In this document: positions 51,620 through 63,648 of the stretch, piece by piece | Position numbering within the stretch: position 1 is the stretch's first letter | Layout of the letters: the number at the start of each line of letters is the position of its first letter | Origin: Aphidius gifuensis | Taxonomy: Eukaryota; Arthropoda; Insecta; Hymenoptera; Braconidae | Assembly: GCF_014905175.1 (NCBI RefSeq) | Contig: NC_057793.1 | Location: forward strand, 2,046,001 to 2,110,000 | DNA: 64,000 nt | Direction: 5' to 3' | The notes under the pieces: generated by a model | Database searches by the model: none | Seen by the model: only the letters and a program-made list of their open reading frames with translations | Told to the model about the DNA's origin: nothing | Position numbers and translations under genes: made by a program

Positions 51620-54600
51620 CTGTAAATATAAAAAAAATATATTAATGATTTTTGATAATTTATAATTTTTTAAATAATTCTATTTTATTTTTTTTTTTTG
51701 CAAATTACTACTGCTACAGGGGAAGCTGCATTGGATAAACAAATCTAAATTCACCTTCAGCTAAAAAAAAATTATAAATACAATAATAATAAATAAAAAT
51801 CGAGTTATGAAATGAAAAATAAAGTGAGATAAGCAATTAGCGACAGATTATCATTTGTTAAAAGAAAATAAATTGAAAATAGATAGTAAAAAGTTAGTTA
51901 ATTAATTTACAATAATAGTAATCACTCATTTTTTTATTTCTTACCTTTTTTTATAATTTAATATTCCACATTTATTCAATGAATTCAATATTACTATTAT
52001 TTTCAAATTGAATAATTTTATTTGATTAATAAATAAATGAAAATTAAATAAGAAAAGAAAATAGTTATATAAACTTATTGCTCATACGATTGAAGAAGAA
52101 AAAAAAAAAAAAGTGTGAAATTTAGAAAACAAAATTAATGTGAAAAGAAAAAAAATAAAATAATTATTTACAATATTGAGTGTGTATATTTACAGAGTAA
52201 AATTAACAGACACAAGCTGCTTTTTTTTAGAGAAAAAAAAAATTATATTGATAATTAGAAATGAAAACAAAAAAAAAAAAATAAAATGATTCTAAAAAAA
52301 TATAATTTTTTAATTTTTTATCTATTTTGTTTTTTTTTTTATAATTTGTTAAATTTTCAGTAGCCTGTTTTTGTCGTTAAAAAAAAATAGAGTAATATTG
52401 TTAAGATAAGAAAACATTTGATTTGAACGCAGTGATTTTTTTTTTGATATATTATTTTAATTAATCAATGATTTATTTAGTGATATCTTCAGGTGGATAA
52501 TATGTTGTTTATTTCTTCGTTTGCCACTCGGCTTTTTCCTTGTTCTTGGGCTATTAAAAAAAATTAAATTTGTCATTGATAAATAGAATTTGATTAATTT
52601 TCCTGATAAAAATATTAAGTGAAATATCTAATTTAAAAAAAAAAAAAAATTAGTTAATTTTCCTGCTTGTAGATGTGTGATTTTTTCACTATTGAAAATT
52701 TTTTTCTTTTTGATAAACAATTTATTTAAATAAAAAATAGAATTAATATTAATTTAAGTTACCTCCTTGTCTTCTTCTTCCAAGGTGAATTCCTTCTTTT
52801 TAACTTGTTTAAGCTGGTTACGGAAGTTAAATTCAGCAGCTTTTTTCTGAAGCTTGGCAAATTTACTCTCGTACTTGGAGACTTTTTTCAAAGTTGGTTT
52901 CATGCTGAAATTTCATTTGATTAAATAAATTAATTTCCTTTATAAAATACCATTATTTTAAATTATTAAAATTTAATAATCAAACTTACAATTTTCCACG
53001 AAGATCGTTTACTTGTCCATTCAAATCTGAGATCTATAAATAAGCAATGATTTTTTTATCAACAAAAAGTATAAAATTTAAACAGCCAGTTAAAAGTATA
53101 CAAACAAGACTTGAATTTATAAAATCTTTAAGTCTTTTAGCAACTTTAAAATCTCCAACTAACAATATTTGAAAATAATAAAAATTTAAAACAAAAAAAA
53201 ACGAAAGAGATTATCAAGTTTCATTATTTATATTAAAAAATTAAACTTTATAATCTCAATCGTGATTGTACTTTTGTTGTATTATTTAAAACTTTAAATA
53301 TATAAAAAAAAATAATATTCATCTACTTGATAAATAATTCAACAATAAATAAAATTTAATTTTTACCTCGTAATCCTTTTTCTTGACAATATATTCAATA
53401 TCGAATTTTTTATCTTCAAGATCACAAATTCTTGTGTGGTATTCACGAAGAACACGTTTCAATGTTTCTACGAAAAAAATAAATACAAGAAATTATTTAC
53501 AATTAGCAATAATTTGTTGATTGATAAAAAAATATTTAAAATAATTTATTTATAAAATGGTACCTTCATTGGCATCATCGATCATTCTTGCTTTGCCACA
53601 ACGTTGTTCGATGATGCGTCTTCTTTCAGCAGCTTTTCTTTCTTGCTCTTTTTTCAATTCTTCAGCAGCTTTTTTACGCAACAATAGCTAAATTAAATTT
53701 TTAAATTATTGAAATAATTTATATTACTTAGAAAAATATGTATATTGTATAATTATTATTTGATAACTCACTCTGAGCTTCTTCTTTCTCTCGGGGGTCA
53801 TGAAACCCTTCTTGGCTTTTTTAGCCTTTGAGGCCTCCTCAAGACGTGCACGAACTTCCGCACGTTTTCTGTCAGTATCCGCTTGCTTTCTTTTTCTTTC
53901 CTAATATTTTTTTTTTTTTTTTTCGTTTTTCATTTTAATTATTTATTAGTATTTCATTTTTTTTTTATATCAGTTTTACCCAGATATACAAATTAATAAA
54001 AAATAAATTAAAAAAACTATTTTTTTCTTAAAAAATATAAATTATTTATGGCTTTTTTATTAAACAATTAAAAGCCCGAAATAACTATCTAAACAATTTT
54101 TATTCTATTTTTAAATCAAGAATAAATTTTCGTAATAATATCGAGAAAAAAATTTTTTAAAAATATGTATATCTGAGTGTTATTAAAATTACAAATAAAA
54201 AATAATTTTTACGATAATTAAAAATCAATAATAATACAAATATTTAAAATAATAAAAAAAAAATTTAATTTTAATAATTATCATGCAAATTTATACCCTC
54301 GTTAAATGGGTACAAAAAAAAAATGTAATAAAATTTAATTGGACTGTATTTATCCAAAATAATTTAATACTAAAAATATCAACAATAATATATTGTTGTT
54401 GTTTTTTTTACGTACATCTTCAATGCGTTTTTTCTGTAAAAAAAAGAAAAAGAGAATTGCGTAAGAAGTTATAATATTTTTACGTTAATTCTCAATAAAA
54501 AAAACTCAAAATAAAAAATAGAAAAACACATTATAAATCATGAAAAATACAAAAATAAATAAATAAAATTTTAATATAGCTATGAAGCAATAGCGTATGT

Positions 54601-56489
54601 TAAAAATATATTATATATTAGTAAAAAAAAATAATAAAGTAATTTTTTATTTCGAAATAATAAGTGTGGCGTTTAAAATTATCGCACATTTTAGTGTGAG
54701 CGAGTGATGTTTTTAACGGGCATCATCAGTCTCTCTTGTTGACCAGAATTAATGCAATTGGCTGGTGACAAAAAAAAGGGGGAAATACCGAGTGACAAAA
54801 TATCATCATAATCTTTGGCAAATAATCAAAATTTCCAATAACAAAAAGTACACGAGTGAAAATTTATTATGTGCCTAATAAAATTAACAAAAAAAAATAA
54901 AAAAAAATTTTTTTTTTCTTCTATTCATTTTTTTACACAACAATTTTGATAATGTCTAACTTTCTAATGTACAATAGATATTTATAATACAACACACATT
55001 GAATGAAAATAACTTGGCAATAGTTTTAAAGAATTTAAAGTAATTAAATTTATTTGTGAGACCGTGAAAAGATCATTCAAAAACTCGAGCCAACATTCTC
55101 ATGAATTGATAAATATTTAAAATATTTTTTATAAACAATAAAGTAATTAATCACAAATTTTTTCATAACATTAAATAGTTCATAAAAGCTTCTAAAAATA
55201 AATTAACATAAACAATTGATTTATATTTATTTTTTTTTCTCATAGAAAATCGTTTTTATTTTTTTTAATTTTGAATAAAAAATATTGTAATAATTTTAAT
55301 AACAATACATGTGAAATTTTTTTTTAAATATTTAAAAAGCTTTTTCGGAGCTTTTGAATGAGCTTTTTTGTATTATTTGTATAGTGATGGCATTGAAAGC
55401 TAACACCAGTAGAGAATATTAAAATAAATTTATAGAAACTGTGCCTCATGAAAGACTGAAAGTATATTTGTTTCTTCAATAGGTTACAAAAAATATTTTT
55501 AAATAAATATAAAAAAAAAGTCATATTTTCATGAGGGTGGTATATATGTGTGTATGTGTGTGTTGCTGGAAAGACGTGAGTTAATCCAATGCTAAAGATA
55601 CGTACAACCAGTGAGAGCTTTAATCGGGTGTGGGCAAACGTGATTCTATATCTGTCTACTCGGCACACTATTTTTCAAACACATAATACCCAGTGTTTAT
55701 TCTATTTCATAAATATATATTTATATTTTTCATTTTGAGCTTTATAAAAAAATTATAATATCACATGAAATTATTAATAAATAAAACTTTAAATTTAGAA
55801 TTTAAAATAATTGAAAAATAAAAAAAAATTTTTTTATTGTTAAATATTAATTATGGAAGTTGTAAAAAAAAAAAAATACTAAGCTTAGAATATTTAAATA
55901 ATAGAAAATTTAGAATATTTAAATAATAATAAATTTAAATACTTAAAAAAAAAAATTTATATTATATTTAGAAAACTTGTAAAATTAATAATAGAAAACT
56001 TTAAAAAAATAAATTTTTAAAAATATATAAATCATGCAATTATTAATTAATAATTTCATTTTTTTTTTTCACTATTTTTATTTCATGCAATCTCACTAAA
56101 TGCAAATTATTTTTTCACAGTAAATCTACTTATTCTGAGATGATTATTAAGATGATACTGGATTTTGTTGAGACCAAAGTTGTCGATTGCACACGGTATA
56201 GTGTATGGCGTATCAGATTTCACCACAACGTACATGAAACATTAGAAAAAAAAAAATAAAAAAAAAAGTTTTAATTAGATAAACTTTTGCTGATCACTGT
56301 ACACAATTTACAATATTTTTCTACTTTATTTTTTAAATATATACGAAGTTTTTCAAAATAAAAAAATTCATGAATATATGTGGTTTAATTTTTTCATATG
56401 AGAAATATGTTTTGTTTAAAAAAATAATAAAAAATATGAAAATGAAATAATTTATTCAATACATACCCAACCTCATCGTCCATGGCCAT
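51566..56489 (-). CDS. wupA: Troponin I (inhibitory subunit of the striated-muscle troponin complex)
   Basis: Exons, minus strand: 56489-56472, 54433-54416 (18 nt), 53900-53772, 53687-53564, 53467-53367, 53033-52990, 52904-52763, then a terminal exon at 52550-52509 or 51619-51566. All junctions keep frame; product 205 or 209 aa, as for insect TnI. Recognised blocks: KKAKKGFMTPERKKKLR, LLLRKKAAEELKKEQERKAA, RVLREYHTRI, NGQVNDLRGKF, KPTLKKVSKYE and EFNFRNQLKQVKKKEFTLEE. TnI binds actin and troponin C and blocks actomyosin until calcium arrives. The start exon encodes MAMDDE; its donor (GAG|GTTGGG) is weak, and a nearby GTATGT would break frame with the next visible exon, so this junction is the least certain. 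Only one copy of the ETLKR exon, which has mutually exclusive versions in Drosophila, is seen. Gene symbol is the Drosophila name. Confidence 0.95.
52509..52550 (-). CDS. wupA: Troponin I alternative C-terminal exon (proximal)
   Basis: After a TTTTTAATAG acceptor it reads PKNKEKAEWQTKK then stop, also in phase with DKE. Its tail is basic rather than acidic. Use of this exon excludes the distal one because it carries a stop codon. Confidence 0.75.
   Translation of the reverse strand, partial: PKNKEKAEWQTKK
54434..56471 (-). other. Troponin I first coding intron (about 2 kb)
   Basis: Mostly A/T-rich. Two GC-richer patches, at 54660-54790 and 55550-55680, resemble regulatory islands; the second has CCCACACCC on the minus strand. 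In Drosophila the TnI gene has an intronic muscle enhancer, so this is a sensible place for one. No coding exon recognised. Confidence 0.5.
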
Positions 56490-56674
56490 GTTGATGTTTT
56501 TTTTTTTTGTTGCTGTTTTAATCTAAATTTTTTAATTCAAAATAATAGAAAATAATTAGAAAATTATTGATTTTTTTTGCAGCAAATTGCTATGATAATA
56601 ATGGATTTTATATTTTAAATTTTTAATAATGATATTTGGTATAAATATGTGGAGGAAAATTGATAATCACTCAC

Positions 56675-56740
56675 CTAGATGTCGAAAGGATGGCGAGTCT
56701 GACGTTCGACTGAGTGAAATAACCGTAGCAAACTATTTCG
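56675..56740 (-). promoter_or_regulatory. wupA: Troponin I promoter and noncoding first exon
   Basis: Minus strand TCAGTC (Inr, A at 56711) starts a leader that ends at TCTAG|GTGAGT (cut at 56675), a strong donor. At +28 to +32 the sequence CGACA matches four of five DPE positions. There is no TATA box at -30. The leader would splice to the exon holding the ATG at 56489, which has AATTTAG and AAACAG acceptors upstream. Confidence 0.6.
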
Positions 56741-56759
56741 TTGGGGGCAAATGTGAAGT

Positions 56760-58550
56760 TTGACTTACTTTAAAAAAACGTATAATATTCATTGGGTACG
56801 TCCAGAAAACAAGATGATTGGCTGGAACAATTTTAGGCAAGAAACGTTGCATGTTCTCAAAATAACTTGAAACTGAAAACGGAGAACATTTCTCCCACTA
56901 TTGCCCTTAAAAAAAAAAAAAAAGTTTCCTATTATTATTTTTGTTTTTCATGTATTATTAATTTTTATTTTTATTTTTTTATTTCAACATTGTGATTGTA
57001 TATTTAAAAAATTTGTTATATTTTTTTTTATTTCAAATAGACAATGTTATTAGTAAAAAAATTATAAATAAAAAAATTATTTAAATTATTTCAAATGGTT
57101 ATTGTAATAGATTTGTTTTTTTTTTATTTCTATGTAAAAATATTTTTTTATTTTTCATTGTTTATTATCAATGAGATAGTTGGTAATGAGAAAATATATT
57201 TTTCAATTTTTAACAAAATAGTAATAAAATATCAGGTGCAGATAAAAATAAGCCGGAGAATCACTTTGGCTGTTTCTCGTGTTTTTTATTTTTCCCAAGT
57301 ATAATACCGTGACAAAAATGAAATACAAAATTTATTTCAATTTTTTAAGTCATTAAATTTTAATAAAAGAGAAAGAAATAATTTTTTTTTCCATTGCAAT
57401 TTATGTATACTGTCGATACAAATTTATTTAAATTTTAAAATGAATATTAAGTTTTGATTTTATTGAATTTTATCTTACTCAAAATTATTATTATTATTTC
57501 AATTATTTATACGTTATACTTTATACTTATAAATTCTATAAATTAATCTCTTCAATTAATTATTTTCATATGTACTTTACTTAGTCGTAATTATTTTTTT
57601 TAAATTCAATTATTATATTTCTGATTTTCTGGAGCCCACTTGTGGTCTTTGCCCGCGAGCTTTTGTAAACTTTAAATGAATGAATAAATAAATACCTAAA
57701 AAAGTAATTGTTTATCTAGCAAATATCAATGTTTACATTGTTTTATTATTGTTGAAAAAAATAATAACGATTATATTTCAAAATGAATATTATTTTTAAA
57801 TAGCTGTTTTAATTTTCTCCCATGTTACCGACTTATTATAAAAAAAATACATATATGCAATAGAAAAATTCTTAAGCTTCTAGTAAGATGGCGCATGAGT
57901 ATCTCGTATTGTGTAAAAAAAAAAAAATTAATTAATTTATTAATAACAATAAAAAATCAAATTTATTACCTGTATATTTTAATTTATTTAATTTTCAATG
58001 AAACTTTTAAACGAAAAAAATAATACTCCTGTAACATAAAAAATTTCTAGACATAAAAAATGAATTTTCCAATGTTTTTTTAATTAAAGAAAAATATACT
58101 CGCAATGAACAAAATAATAATTAATTTATTATCAAATAATTTGAATAAATAAAAATTGCGATTACAAAAAAAAATTTTAGAAATATCTGATTATATCTAA
58201 TTCATTTCTCATTGTAAATAATTACCAAATATTTACGTATTAATTTTAAGAGGCTTCAATTACAGCCCTTGTAATCAATTGTTCAAATAAAAAATTAAGC
58301 TAACTAATTAATAAACTTGCTCATTTAATTTAAATAAAACAAATTTTCTTTGATTAAATTAATAGATGGTATTAAACATCTTTAATATCACCTGCGTATA
58401 TTTATTTCTAAGAGACTTAAATTATATAAATATATTTTAGCTAATTGATCTCTTGTTTAAATAAATAATTAATTAGGAAATACATGTTTAATTTAAATAG
58501 ATATATAATAGATTAAATTTTGTTAATTTATAAATTTTTATTTATTTAAT
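56760..58550. other. Gene-less stretch upstream of troponin I
   Basis: AT-rich. AAGATGGCG (57895-57903) repeats the start-site-like word seen at 16731, and a GC-richer patch lies at 57625-57670; neither is tied to a gene. Confidence 0.45.
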
Positions 58551-58559
58551 AATTCAGTT

Positions 58560-58785
58560 AAATATGCGTTTCTCGTTTTTATCTCTCACGATTTGTTGCG
58601 CCCGCGTTCTCCCATCGAGCATCTCGATTTCCAGCCACAGTATTGTACAGCATCCGACGAGAATATCAAGAATATATTTCTTCAGTCGCCGTCCATACCG
58701 CGACAAAGCTGGGCATCGAACCGGCCACTCGTCCGCACCTTTGTGTTTTATCCAAACATCGAACATTTATCGATACCTCAAATAA
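58560..58785. promoter_or_regulatory. GC-rich island with DRE motif and overlapping open frames
   Basis: The most GC-rich patch of the right third. It carries a perfect DRE palindrome TATCGATA (58768-58775) at one end. Open frames exist on both strands (for example minus from 58766, starting MFDVWIKHKGADEW), which is expected when GC rises and stops become rare. I see no domain and no convincing splice pair, so a promoter or leader exon is more likely than a protein gene, but a coding exon is not excluded. Confidence 0.35.
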
Positions 58786-58799
58786 CTCGTTTAAATAAT

Positions 58800-61140
58800 A
58801 AATAAATTAATAAAAATCAATCAATTAATTACACACAAATAAAATATCAATTTTCCTAATTTAAAATTCTAACAAAATTTAATTGAAAAATAAAAAAAAA
58901 ATTAATCAATGATTTTTATTAAATTTGTCTTTTAAAAATTCAACAAATTTACAGTCGACAATTTTTGGCAATCAAATAACAGTAACGTATTTTCAATATA
59001 CTAAAAACCAAATTTTTTTTTGATTAAAAAAATTGCAGAAAACAGAGAATATATTTGTTTATAAATTTTTAATTTATGAGTTTTAAAAAGTGCTTTTAAA
59101 CGTGCTTTAGGAGTGATTAAAAAATAAAAAAATTGAAAAAAAAAAATAGTGAATAATGTAGCATAGAAAAGGAAAATTTAAAATGAAATTTTTTTTGAAA
59201 ATTTGAATTGATTAAAAAATAAATATCTTTAGATTAGTGAAGATTAAATGACGAATATTTAATAACGAAATCGTGAAACAAAAAGCGACAAAAAATATAA
59301 TAGCCAAGAAAAAAATTTACATTGTAAAAAATGTGGATTTTTAAATCAACTTAGTAACAATGATTATTTAAAAGATAATAGTATTTTTTTTTTTTTTTTC
59401 TACTAAAAAGAGATAAAAAAAAAAATTAAAAAACGTGTAACGAAGGAGATTATTCAATATTTTATTTTCTGTTTTTCTCTCATTTTTCCTCACCACTAAT
59501 AAATATATATATATTTTAAATTTCATACTTTTCTATTCATTAATTTTTTAAATAAAAATTTATATAAACTTCTTAATTTTCAAGTATTTTATCGAGTGTA
59601 AAAAATGTTCATTATATCAGAAAATAAATATTGTGTTAATACGACTATTATCATAATATTTATTTTAATTTCTCTACTTAAATCTTGAATAAAAGATGAA
59701 TTTATTATTCATATAAAATTTCGTGTGTTTAATAAGGATGTCATAATTTTACGGTAAAAAAAAAAATTCATTACCGTGTTGTTAAATTGTCAACGGATTT
59801 ATTTTTCATTCATTTGAATATTTTTTTATAAATATAAAATGTTACAATAAATTAAATTTATAAATAGTTTTAAAACAAATAGAAAAAGTTTAAATTCATT
59901 ACTTCGATTTGCAATATTCAATAGATATTGTTTTCATTCATAATAGAAGTGTATAATGTAACAAAATTTAAAACTTTAATTTCAAGTTTCAAGGATTTTA
60001 TTATACCGTCATTATAAAATAAAAATGAATTATTTTTGTCAATTGAATTGTAGAAAGGAGAAGAAAAATATTCAAATAAGATTATAGACAAAAAATAAAA
60101 CAAATTTATTTTTTATTTTTGTATCAAAGTTTATCCCGATCGTCTCTTTACCGTATTCGATTTATATTCCCAAAGGTAAACTATCAGTAAATTCTTTTTT
60201 TAAAAAAAATGTTGAAAGTAATTTTCTGGAGAATCCTCGAGAGTAAGATATAGGCCAGTTTGGTTAACCAGTTGTACGAAATATTTGTCATTTTATGTAG
60301 AGCTTTACAATTGATAAATTCAATTTATTTTTATTTTTTTTTCTATTCAATCGAGTGTTATTTATCCCTAGTGCATACTTGTAAATTTTTTTTCAAATTA
60401 CAATTTCTTATTTGCAAGTTGTTTTATTTTGTAAATTAAATTTTTTTTTTTTACTATTTGTTATTTAGGTTTTTAAAAAAATTATTCAGTAAACAATTCT
60501 TGTCTTTTTGCATGTTAATATTTATAAAAGAAAAAAATTAAATCGATTTTATTGACATATCCTGAATTGATAAAAACTTTTTCCAATATATTTTTTTGTC
60601 TATTGAAATTTACATCGGTCATGATTTTTTTTTTTACGTGATAGTATATTTTTTTTTATCTGACAAAATTCTGAATTCTTGTTCATTGTCATAATGTCCG
60701 AATAAAAAATATTTTTATCTTTATTTTAATATTTTTTCTTTATATCTTTAATAAAGAGAATAATTTTGCATTTTTTACGAAAAATAAATTCAACGAAATC
60801 ATTATTCTTAAAGCTTTTTTTTAATTATTCAAATAATTTTATTATTTTTTTTATATTTATAAATTCATTGTTTACAAATCAGACTATTAAATAATAACGA
60901 CAAATAAATATTAATAAAAAAAAATTCATCTTTATCAGTGAAATGATATTTTTATAATTAAAAAAAAATTTATTAATGTTATTTTTAGTATTGAAACTAG
61001 TTGAAAAGCACAATATTTTATTTATTGATTTTCAAAGTGAAATTACTTAAAAGCTCATCATTATAATTGTACGAGCTTACATATATAAATGTAAATATCA
61101 GTAGTCAATGAATAATTCAAATTTAAATCAGAAACATGCA
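58800..61140. other. Gene-less AT-rich stretch
   Basis: No gene, RNA or repeat recognised. A patch at 60120-60290 is slightly more complex. Confidence 0.5.
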
Positions 61141-61146
61141 AACATC

Positions 61147-61233
61147 ACTTATTTATATAAATAAAATAATAAATACCTCAAGTTAATAATTAATTTATCG
61201 AGCTTCAAATTTTACCAAAAAAAATGTCTGTAA
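61147..61233. repeat. Direct repeat, copy 1
   Basis: About 85 bp containing AATACCTCAAGTTAATAATT and AGCTTCA, matched at 62022-62106 with few differences. Confidence 0.75.
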
Positions 61234-61461
61234 AAAATAAAAAAAATTCTATATATTTTTTTATTGTCGGAGAAAATATATTTTTTATATGAAAATAAGC
61301 TTTTTCTATTACAAGATATTTTCTAGTTTGTTTATACAAATTATTGTTGATAAAATAATTCAATTATCCTATTATAAAAAGAATAATTGTCAGCCATAAT
61401 TGTGAGAGAAATAGATAGAATATATGTAAATGTATTATTATTATCTTTTTTTAAAAATTTA

Positions 61462-61690
61462 GCAGTTGTGCCAAGGCAATATTTCCTTAGGTAATGCTTC
61501 ACGTGGTCTATTCTAGATTATATTTGCCCCAGCACCAGAAAACATTCAATTCAGGATTAAGACTGATATATTGGGTGTATATAACAAACTGTTTTCTTCG
61601 AATCATTAGGGACTTGAACCGGAGACCTTAAGCACTGTAGGCAGGGCTCGTCACGACTTAACCATCTGCGCACTAGATTAACCAAGAGGA
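61462..61690 (-). mobile_element. tRNA-derived SINE, copy 2
   Basis: On the minus strand: A box ATGGTTAAGTC, CTGCCTACAGTGCTT, perfect B box GGTTCAAGTCC (61620-61610), CAAATATAATCTAG followed by ATAGACCA, and GGAAATAT then TGCCTT. Order and spacing match copy 1 at 44.3 kb, with small insertions and substitutions, so the copies are old or from different subfamilies. Confidence 0.8.
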
Positions 61691-62021
61691 ATAATCAAAC
61701 TTCATAACTGATTCGAAAGGAAATTCAATTTAAATTTTCAACAAAATTTATTATGTTATTGCATTAAGAAAAAAACAAAGCATGTATTAAAATATATTTC
61801 AATTATTTTTTTTTAAATTCTTTTTTTAATTATAAATAATAACCAATAGAAAAAATAAGATGTTTTCGATATAAATTGATTTTCCAAATTAATACTTTCG
61901 GTACTACTAGAACAAAGAATAATAATAATTTAAATTAAATATTATTATTTTTTTTTATTAGCCAAATAAATTAAAGATATTAATTTTTTTCGTTTTGAAC
62001 TGAAATAAATGTGAATATCAG

Positions 62022-62106
62022 TTTATATTTATATAAATAAAAAATACCTCAAGTTAATAATTAATTCATCAAGCTTCATATTTCACCAAAAAATAATATC
62101 TATAAA
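62022..62106. repeat. Direct repeat, copy 2
   Basis: Second copy of the 61147-61233 repeat, same orientation, about 870 bases away, with SINE copy 2 between them. Confidence 0.75.
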
Positions 62107-62109
62107 ATC

Positions 62110-63350
62110 AAAAACAATTGTTTTAAAAATTAAAAATGCATTATAAGTATTTTTTTTTTGTTGTTTATATTTCATTCAATCATTAATTCATTCACAAATA
62201 TATGAAAAAAAAATAAAAATTCAGTATCAGCATGAATTAGTACTAAAAGAGAATCTAATTTTCACTCGGTTAACTTCAAAAGAGACACGTGTGTCTCATA
62301 TATTTTAAAGACCAAATACTTCAAATGCAAATTAAAAATCCTCAAATTACTTGAGGTCATTTTATTCTCTGCTATCAAGCACTGTTGACTTTTATACTCA
62401 ACCAAAAATGAAGTATAAAAAGTTTATAATAAAACAAAAAATAAACAAAAAAAATATATATGAATTTTTCAAAGTTTTGGAGTAAGTTTAGAGAAAGTCT
62501 AGGAGGCGATTATGATCCCTCAGTGGTTTCTTTGTTTCTCTTTATAAATATATAAAAGAAAAATAAATTAAAAAAATAATAATAGTAATATATATAGGGG
62601 AAAACAATGAGAAACAGCCTAACAACGAGTTGACCTCATAACTATTATATTTAAAATATATATAAATCTTTGTTTCACGATGAAAAAGCAAACGCACCAT
62701 GAAAAGCCTGATTTTTTTTTTTTCATACAGATAATAGCATTTTATTTATATAAATAGATAAAAAAAAATTCTTGATAGTTTTTGTATATATATTTTTTTT
62801 TATTCTTTGAATTTTGTATTATTTTCTTATCAATTTATAAATTAGTTAACTAATTAATTAATATATTTTTTGCTTTCTAATGATGCACACAATTCGTAAT
62901 TTTATTTGTAAACAGAAAATAAATAAAAATAACAAAATTTATTGATTTTTTAAATTATAAATTAAATAAAATAAAAAAAAAAATTTCTTTTATCTTGTAA
63001 TTTTGATTATTGTAAATTGAATTTAAAAAAAAAATAATCAATTGAATATGTTAATATTTATGTATATAAATAAATAAATAATAAACATTTATACTTTTTT
63101 TTTTTATATTCAATTTACAATGTTATTTTCAACGTATATTTTTCAGAATATAAATAAAAAAAAAATAAAATTGATACAGCAATCAGCGTAAAAACAATAG
63201 TAAAAAAAAAAAATAAATAAAAACCTAGTGAACGAGTAAATTTGTTGAATTTTATAAAAAATAATAGTGATTTTTTAAATGCAATTGATTAAAGTATATA
63301 AAGTTAATTGTTGAATGCAATTATCAATTGATTTACGTTGATAAAATATT
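62110..63350. other. Gene-less AT-rich stretch
   Basis: A patch at 62260-62360 includes an E-box CACGTG; otherwise simple A/T-rich sequence. Confidence 0.5.
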
Positions 63351-63356
63351 GCCAAG

Positions 63357-63648
63357 GAACGGAACGAAAAAAAAAAAAAGTATTACAATCATCGGGTGTC
63401 ATTGCTGGTACAATTGTTGTTGGACCAAGTGTCCAAAACGAAATACAAACGGAAAAAACGAAAAAAAAAGAAGAACCATATTATCGAAATTATTACAAAA
63501 ATTTGTGGACAAAAGCAGCAAACGAAATTGGACACGGATGCTCGCAAGACGTCGGAAGTGGGATCACGTTGGAAGGCAAAATATTGACTGTTGTCAACAA
63601 ATTTTTAACAACATCCCCTTTGGTTAACAAAGTCAAATTACTCATGGT
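63357..63648 (+). other. Candidate exon with strong donor
   Basis: A GC-richer block that ends CTCATG|GTAAGT (cut after 63648) and may start after CCAAG near 63356. All three plus frames are open for long stretches, so coding frame cannot be chosen; one contains SSGVIAGTIVVGPSV. The last codon before the donor is ATG, so the block could also be a 5' leader whose start codon sits at the exon end. Its gene would continue right of the window. Confidence 0.35.

Noticed and set aside
55324..55668. 114-codon minus-strand frame in the troponin I intron
   Set aside because: Lies inside an intron of a confident gene, His/Tyr/Phe-rich, no homologous feature.
58554..58805. Three overlapping 70-73-codon frames on both strands
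   Set aside because: Openness on both strands follows from the local GC rise; no domain recognised. Kept only as a GC island.
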